Below are positions 60,241 through 64,000 of a DNA stretch of 64,000 bases, piece by piece (positions within the stretch are counted from its first letter, which is position 1; each line of letters starts with the position of its first letter). The notes under the pieces were generated by a model, which saw only the letters and a list, made by a program, of their open reading frames with translations, made no database searches and was not told the origin of the DNA. Source of the stretch: Terriglobales bacterium. GTDB lineage: Bacteria > Acidobacteriota > Terriglobia > Terriglobales > Acidobacteriaceae. Both the position numbers and the translations under genes were made by a program. The stretch is from assembly GCA_025936825.1 (NCBI GenBank), contig JAICSO010000001.1:310001-374000 (forward strand), in the 5' to 3' direction.

Positions 60241-61580
60241 GTGCCGAGGCCATTGCCGTAGATTCTCGCGCCCGCGTGGGAACGCGGCTGCTGGGCTTCC
60301 CATTCAAGGTTCTGTATTTGCTGCTGCTCGCACCGGAGCATGTGTTTCTTCTCGCGCTTACGGCAATGCTGTTTTGTCCTCCCGATCTGCAGGTTTTTCC
60401 CGCCGATCGGTTAGTTTTCGCTCTTCTCGTAGCAGGTGCCTGCCTGCGATTTCTGCTGCGCTGCGACCGATTTCGGATGTACGCCGCGAGTTGGCCGATG
60501 CTGGTGCTCTTGATTTTAGGGTTGTGTGGGACCGTGTTCCAGCCTTACGACAGCAAAGCGTGGAGCGTGCTCGCCGCTCAATGGATCGTTCCTGTCGCGA
60601 TGTTTCATCTCAGCGGAACCGTCTTCAGCACCGCCGAGTCTCGACGAAAGCTTGAGTGGTTCTCAATCGCGGTACTGCTGTATTTATCTTTGATTCCTGT
60701 CTTTTGGCTGCTGGATATCAAATCGCTCATCTTCCCCCGATACATCCTCGACGAGTCAATCGGCATTCACGCCGACCGGGCGCGCGGACCGTTTCTTCAG
60801 GCGGTCGCTAATGGCATGTGCTTGAATATGCTCGCGATCGTCGCACTGCACGCATTCGACCGCCGCCCGGCAACAATTCCAAACCCTAGGCGATTTTCAA
60901 GGGCCGCATCTCTGGCGACACTGCTCCTGGTCGTCACCCCTGTTGCACTGCTTGCCACTAAGACTCGCGCCGTGTGGCTCGGTGCTGCTTTATCAGGCGC
61001 GCTCATCGTCCTTTTCGCTCGCGGCCGTCGCTCGCGTGTGGTGGTTGTCGCTGTCGTTCTGCTTGCCGCAGTAGTGATGTCGTATGCATGGCTTCTGCAA
61101 CCCGGACCCGGTGAACTGATCGAGAGATTGCAGGATCGTTCTCCGATTGAGTTTCGTGTCGACATGTACCGCGCTGGTTGGCAGATGTTCACGGAGAAGC
61201 GGCTACTCGGGTGGGGCAGCGATGCCAATATTCAACCTGAAGTCGAGCGGCGCGTCAGCAGCTTCCGTCCCGAATACTACATTTTTCACAACACGTACCT
61301 CCAGCTTGCGGTTCAACACGGGGTGGTAGGAGTTGCGCTCTATATCTGGATGTTCATTGCCTTTTTTCGTCTCGGCACCCTGTCGAGTTTCAATCATGCC
61401 GCGCGTGAATGCCCGTTCGGGCCGGGATTCGGCCTTATGTGGAGAATCATGCTCTGCGTGTATCTGCTGAATGCGACTGTGGTGGTCATGAACTACCAAT
61501 TCCTAAACGGATACATGTTTACGATCGCTGGAATCCTGGCTGCCCATCAGAAGGACGAAGGACTCAGAGGTCGACCATGA
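60237..61580 (+). CDS. Wzy/O-antigen ligase-like membrane protein
   Basis: A 447-residue protein with about ten membrane helices. The large external loop near residues 290-360 contains FRVDMYRAGWQMFTEKRLLG, followed by HNTYLQLAVQHGVVGVALYI, the pattern of the Wzy_C / O-antigen ligase family. It probably polymerises the polysaccharide repeat units. It overlaps both neighbours by four bases. Confidence 0.88.
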   Translation: MSAEAIAVDSRARVGTRLLGFPFKVLYLLLLAPEHVFLLALTAMLFCPPDLQVFPADRLVFALLVAGACLRFLLRCDRFRMYAASWPMLVLLILGLCGTVFQPYDSKAWSVLAAQWIVPVAMFHLSGTVFSTAESRRKLEWFSIAVLLYLSLIPVFWLLDIKSLIFPRYILDESIGIHADRARGPFLQAVANGMCLNMLAIVALHAFDRRPATIPNPRRFSRAASLATLLLVVTPVALLATKTRAVWLGAALSGALIVLFARGRRSRVVVVAVVLLAAVVMSYAWLLQPGPGELIERLQDRSPIEFRVDMYRAGWQMFTEKRLLGWGSDANIQPEVERRVSSFRPEYYIFHNTYLQLAVQHGVVGVALYIWMFIAFFRLGTLSSFNHAARECPFGPGFGLMWRIMLCVYLLNATVVVMNYQFLNGYMFTIAGILAAHQKDEGLRGRP

Positions 61581-62821
61581 ACATCGCTTATCTCTGCAAC
61601 AGCTTTCCAGAATCGAGCGAATCCTATGTGGGCGAGGAGATGGAAGAACTGCGAAGTTACGCCGTGGAGGTGGCCACATACAGCGTACGGCGTCCGTCCA
61701 CTCCGGCCCGGTCCAGTCCCATTGCGGTCTACCTGCTTCCCTTGCATTTCTTTCAGTGTCTCGCTGCGACTTGCCTTCTGCTTCGGCGATTTCCTCGAAT
61801 TCGGGATCTTTTTGTCCAAGTTCTCCACGGCCCGGAACCGATGTCGCGGCGCATCCGAGCATTCGCGCACACCTGGCTGGGCGCTTACTACGCGACGATA
61901 CTCAAGGATGATCCTCCTGGCCACGTCCACATCCATCACGGATACTTCGCGTCGTGGGTGGGAATGGTCGCTGCGCGCCTCCTCGGCATCAGCTTCAGCA
62001 TCACTCTGCACGGCTCAGATCTTCTAGTGCGCGCGGATTATCTGGACGTGAAACTGCAGGCGTGCAAATTCTGCTTCACGGTTGCCGAATTCAATCGCCG
62101 CTACATTCTGGAGCACTATCCATCGGTGACCCCGGACAAGATTGTTGTGCAGCATTTGGGTGTGGATCCAAGCTTCTGGAAACCGTTGGAGACGCGAGTG
62201 CACGACAGCGGTTTTTACATCGTCAGCGTGGGACGTCTTCATGCTGTCAAGAACCATTCGTTTCTGCTTTTGGCCTGCCACACTCTGAAGTCAGCAGGTG
62301 TGGACGTTCGCTGCACGATCGCGGGTGATGGCCCGGAGAGAGCCGCCCTTGAGCGATTGATCGCCATGCTGCAGTTGCAGGAAGAGGTCACGCTTGCCGG
62401 ACACATCCCGCGAGCCGACCTTCCGAATCTCTACGCGCGCTCCGATGTCGTGGTCCTGACCAGCCACAGCGAGGGAATTCCAGTCACGCTCATGGAAGCG
62501 ATGGCGATGGAGTGTGTGGTGATCGCACCAGCGATTACAGGCATCCCGGAGCTTGTGTTGCACGGCAAAACAGGCTTTCTGTACCAGCCGGGATCGATGG
62601 AAGACCTGCTGATCCAGCTACGAACCGTTCTACATGGCGGACGGCTGCTGAACAAAATGAAAAGAGCAGCTCGCGAACACGTCCTGCGAAATTTCAACAG
62701 CCACACCAACCTGTCGCGGTTGGCGAAGACCTTCTTGTCGCGGGTGGAAACTGAACCGCAAGCAGCGTCTGCGGCTGTACAGGAGCAAGCTCATGAGAAT
62801 CCTGTACTGCAACAAATATAA
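61577..62821 (+). CDS. Family 4 glycosyltransferase
   Basis: A GT-B enzyme of about 414 residues. The start MNIAYLCNSFPESSESYVGE, the acceptor side with HIHHGYFASWVGMVAARLLG and SITLHGSDLLVRADYLDVK, and the donor side with VSVGRLHAVKNHSFLLLACH, IAGDGPERAALERLI and SHSEGIPVTLMEAMAMECVV (E-x7-E) are all present. The ATG at 61577 overlaps the preceding stop. Donor sugar unknown. Confidence 0.92.
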   Translation: MNIAYLCNSFPESSESYVGEEMEELRSYAVEVATYSVRRPSTPARSSPIAVYLLPLHFFQCLAATCLLLRRFPRIRDLFVQVLHGPEPMSRRIRAFAHTWLGAYYATILKDDPPGHVHIHHGYFASWVGMVAARLLGISFSITLHGSDLLVRADYLDVKLQACKFCFTVAEFNRRYILEHYPSVTPDKIVVQHLGVDPSFWKPLETRVHDSGFYIVSVGRLHAVKNHSFLLLACHTLKSAGVDVRCTIAGDGPERAALERLIAMLQLQEEVTLAGHIPRADLPNLYARSDVVVLTSHSEGIPVTLMEAMAMECVVIAPAITGIPELVLHGKTGFLYQPGSMEDLLIQLRTVLHGGRLLNKMKRAAREHVLRNFNSHTNLSRLAKTFLSRVETEPQAASAAVQEQAHENPVLQQI

Positions 62822-64000
62822 CTTCGCCTTCAGCGGCACTGAGGGATATCTCTTTTCCGCCATGAACATGATGCGGCAGCGAGGACATGAAACCGCGTTG
62901 TTCTCGATGGCCGACCCGCGAGGCGATCCCACTCCTTACGATCGTTACTTTGTAGCTAGCCGGGATTTCCAGCGCGCAAAGGGCTTTGTTAGCCGTGCCC
63001 GCCTCGCTGCGCACGCCATTTATTCCTTTGAGGCCCGACGCAAACTTAGAGCACTGATACAGGACTTCCGCCCCGATGTCGCGCACGTTCGCAATGTTTA
63101 TCACCATTTGTCACCCTCCATCTTTTGGGAACTCAAAGCACAAAGAGTACCGATCGTTTATCACCTGAATGATTTTCAGCTTTTGTGTCCCAGCTACAAC
63201 ATGGTTTCGAAGGGGCGAGCCTGCGAACGCTGCAAAGGCGGAACCTTTCTAAATGCGGTGTACGAGAGATGCTATTCGGGCGGATCTGCAAAGTCTGTTG
63301 TGCTGGCGACGGAAGCCTATGTACACCGCTGGCTCGGCACCTACGACAAGTGTGTCGATCTGTTCCTGGCTCCAAGCGAGTTCGTCAAAAACAAATTGAT
63401 TGAGCACGGATGGACTGCAGATCGCATTACAGTACTGCCCCATTTCCAGGAAGCGTCTGCAAGTCCCGAGCCCCCAGTCTCGACTGGAACAGCGCTGTAC
63501 TTTGGGCGCCTCTCTGCAGAGAAGGGCGTCGAGGACCTGCTCCAAGCGGCAGCGGAGGTTCCGTACCTCGACATTGTGCTTGCGGGCGACGGACCTGATC
63601 GAGACAAGCTTGAGACGCTCGCATCGCTCCTCAGCCTGCGCAACGTAAGCTTCACCGGTCATGTCACTGGATCAGCACTGCAAAGCCTGATTGCGCAATC
63701 GCAATTCACGGTCTTTCCCTCTCACGCGTACGAGACGTTCGGCAAAAGTATTCTTGAGTCCTATGCGCAAGCTCGTCCGGTCATCGCCTCCGACTTGGGC
63801 TCGCGCCGCGAACTCGTGTGCCACGGTGAAACTGGAATTCTTTATCATCCCGGAGACTCTGCTCAACTCGCGGCTGCCATGAAATATTTGAGCGCCAGGC
63901 CGGAGTTGTCCCGCGACATGGGCAAAAATGCATTTCGACTCGTTCGCACTCGCTACTCACCGGAGCGTCACTGCGACGCACTGATAAAAATTTACGAATC
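62793..64000 (+). CDS. Family 4 glycosyltransferase, 3' end outside the window
   Basis: An open frame starts with ATG at 62793, overlapping the previous gene by 29 bases, and is still open at the window's right end; 402 codons are visible. MRILYCNKYNFAFSGTEGYL opens the acceptor domain. It continues with DVAHVRNVYHHLSPSIFWEL, VYHLNDFQLLCPSYNMVSKG and a Cys-rich segment (CERCKGG), typical of one GT4 subgroup. The donor domain has YFGRLSAEKGVEDLLQAAAE, LAGDGPDRDKLETLASLL and PSHAYETFGKSILESYAQAR. It belongs to the same operon. Confidence 0.9.
   Translation, partial: MRILYCNKYNFAFSGTEGYLFSAMNMMRQRGHETALFSMADPRGDPTPYDRYFVASRDFQRAKGFVSRARLAAHAIYSFEARRKLRALIQDFRPDVAHVRNVYHHLSPSIFWELKAQRVPIVYHLNDFQLLCPSYNMVSKGRACERCKGGTFLNAVYERCYSGGSAKSVVLATEAYVHRWLGTYDKCVDLFLAPSEFVKNKLIEHGWTADRITVLPHFQEASASPEPPVSTGTALYFGRLSAEKGVEDLLQAAAEVPYLDIVLAGDGPDRDKLETLASLLSLRNVSFTGHVTGSALQSLIAQSQFTVFPSHAYETFGKSILESYAQARPVIASDLGSRRELVCHGETGILYHPGDSAQLAAAMKYLSARPELSRDMGKNAFRLVRTRYSPERHCDALIKIYE

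Overview
The window looks like the chromosome of a soil acidobacterium (Acidobacteriota, Koribacter/Terriglobus-like). I infer this from the overall gene style: a secreted sedolisin with an Ig-like tail, an ECF42/DGPF pair, a GH67 alpha-glucuronidase, DUF3037/HipA, and GC-rich genes separated by several families of short intergenic repeats. No rRNA or tRNA gene was seen.

Layout. (1) 1-3956: the end of an S53 peptidase, a basic-tailed receiver-like protein, and an ECF42-type sigma factor behind its DGPF partner, with a good candidate for the sigma factor's own promoter. (2) About 4.2-30.4 kb: a prophage-like element, nearly all on the minus strand. From its right end it carries a CI/LexA-like repressor (plus strand, apparently leaderless), a divergent early promoter with operator-like palindromes, a small basic protein, a terminator, a zinc-ribbon protein, a sigma-region-4-like protein, a second promoter with a perfect 21-bp palindrome followed by a second terminator, a small frameshifted protein, a dual-specificity phosphatase, three large secreted fibre/beta-helix proteins, terminase, a HipA/DUF3037 pair with a four-helix-bundle gene between them, a GIY-YIG nuclease, portal (frameshifted), a protease-like protein, a scaffold-like protein, capsid, connectors, tail tube, tail hub and an XhlA-like protein. 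I found no integrase, replication gene, endolysin or tape measure, and the genes are spread out by repeats, so a defective, domesticated or gene-transfer-agent-like element is possible. (3) 30.4-53.5 kb: housekeeping genes: ddl, GH67, P450, Gfo/Idh/MocA oxidoreductase, trpG, trpE, arginase, asnS, a TIM-barrel isomerase, an HtrA protease, a glycosyltransferase plus membrane protein, an MFS transporter, leuC-orf-leuD-yjbQ, a cytochrome c and a PASTA protein. (4) 53.8-64 kb: a membrane glycosyltransferase-like protein, a NarL-like regulator and an exopolysaccharide operon (Wza-like, Wzz-like, a kinase-like protein without a P-loop, a phosphoglycosyltransferase, a Wzy-like protein and two GT4 enzymes). 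The last gene runs off the window.

The most unusual material is the control region of the element (a lambda-like switch with two terminators that lie between its promoters and its late genes) and the repeats. Four repeat types (a REP-like palindrome, a second TCATCCTGAG palindrome, heptamer arms, and octamer/nonamer arms) fill the spacers. They supply start or stop regions of several genes and bracket two small genes, a GIY-YIG nuclease and a four-helix-bundle protein.
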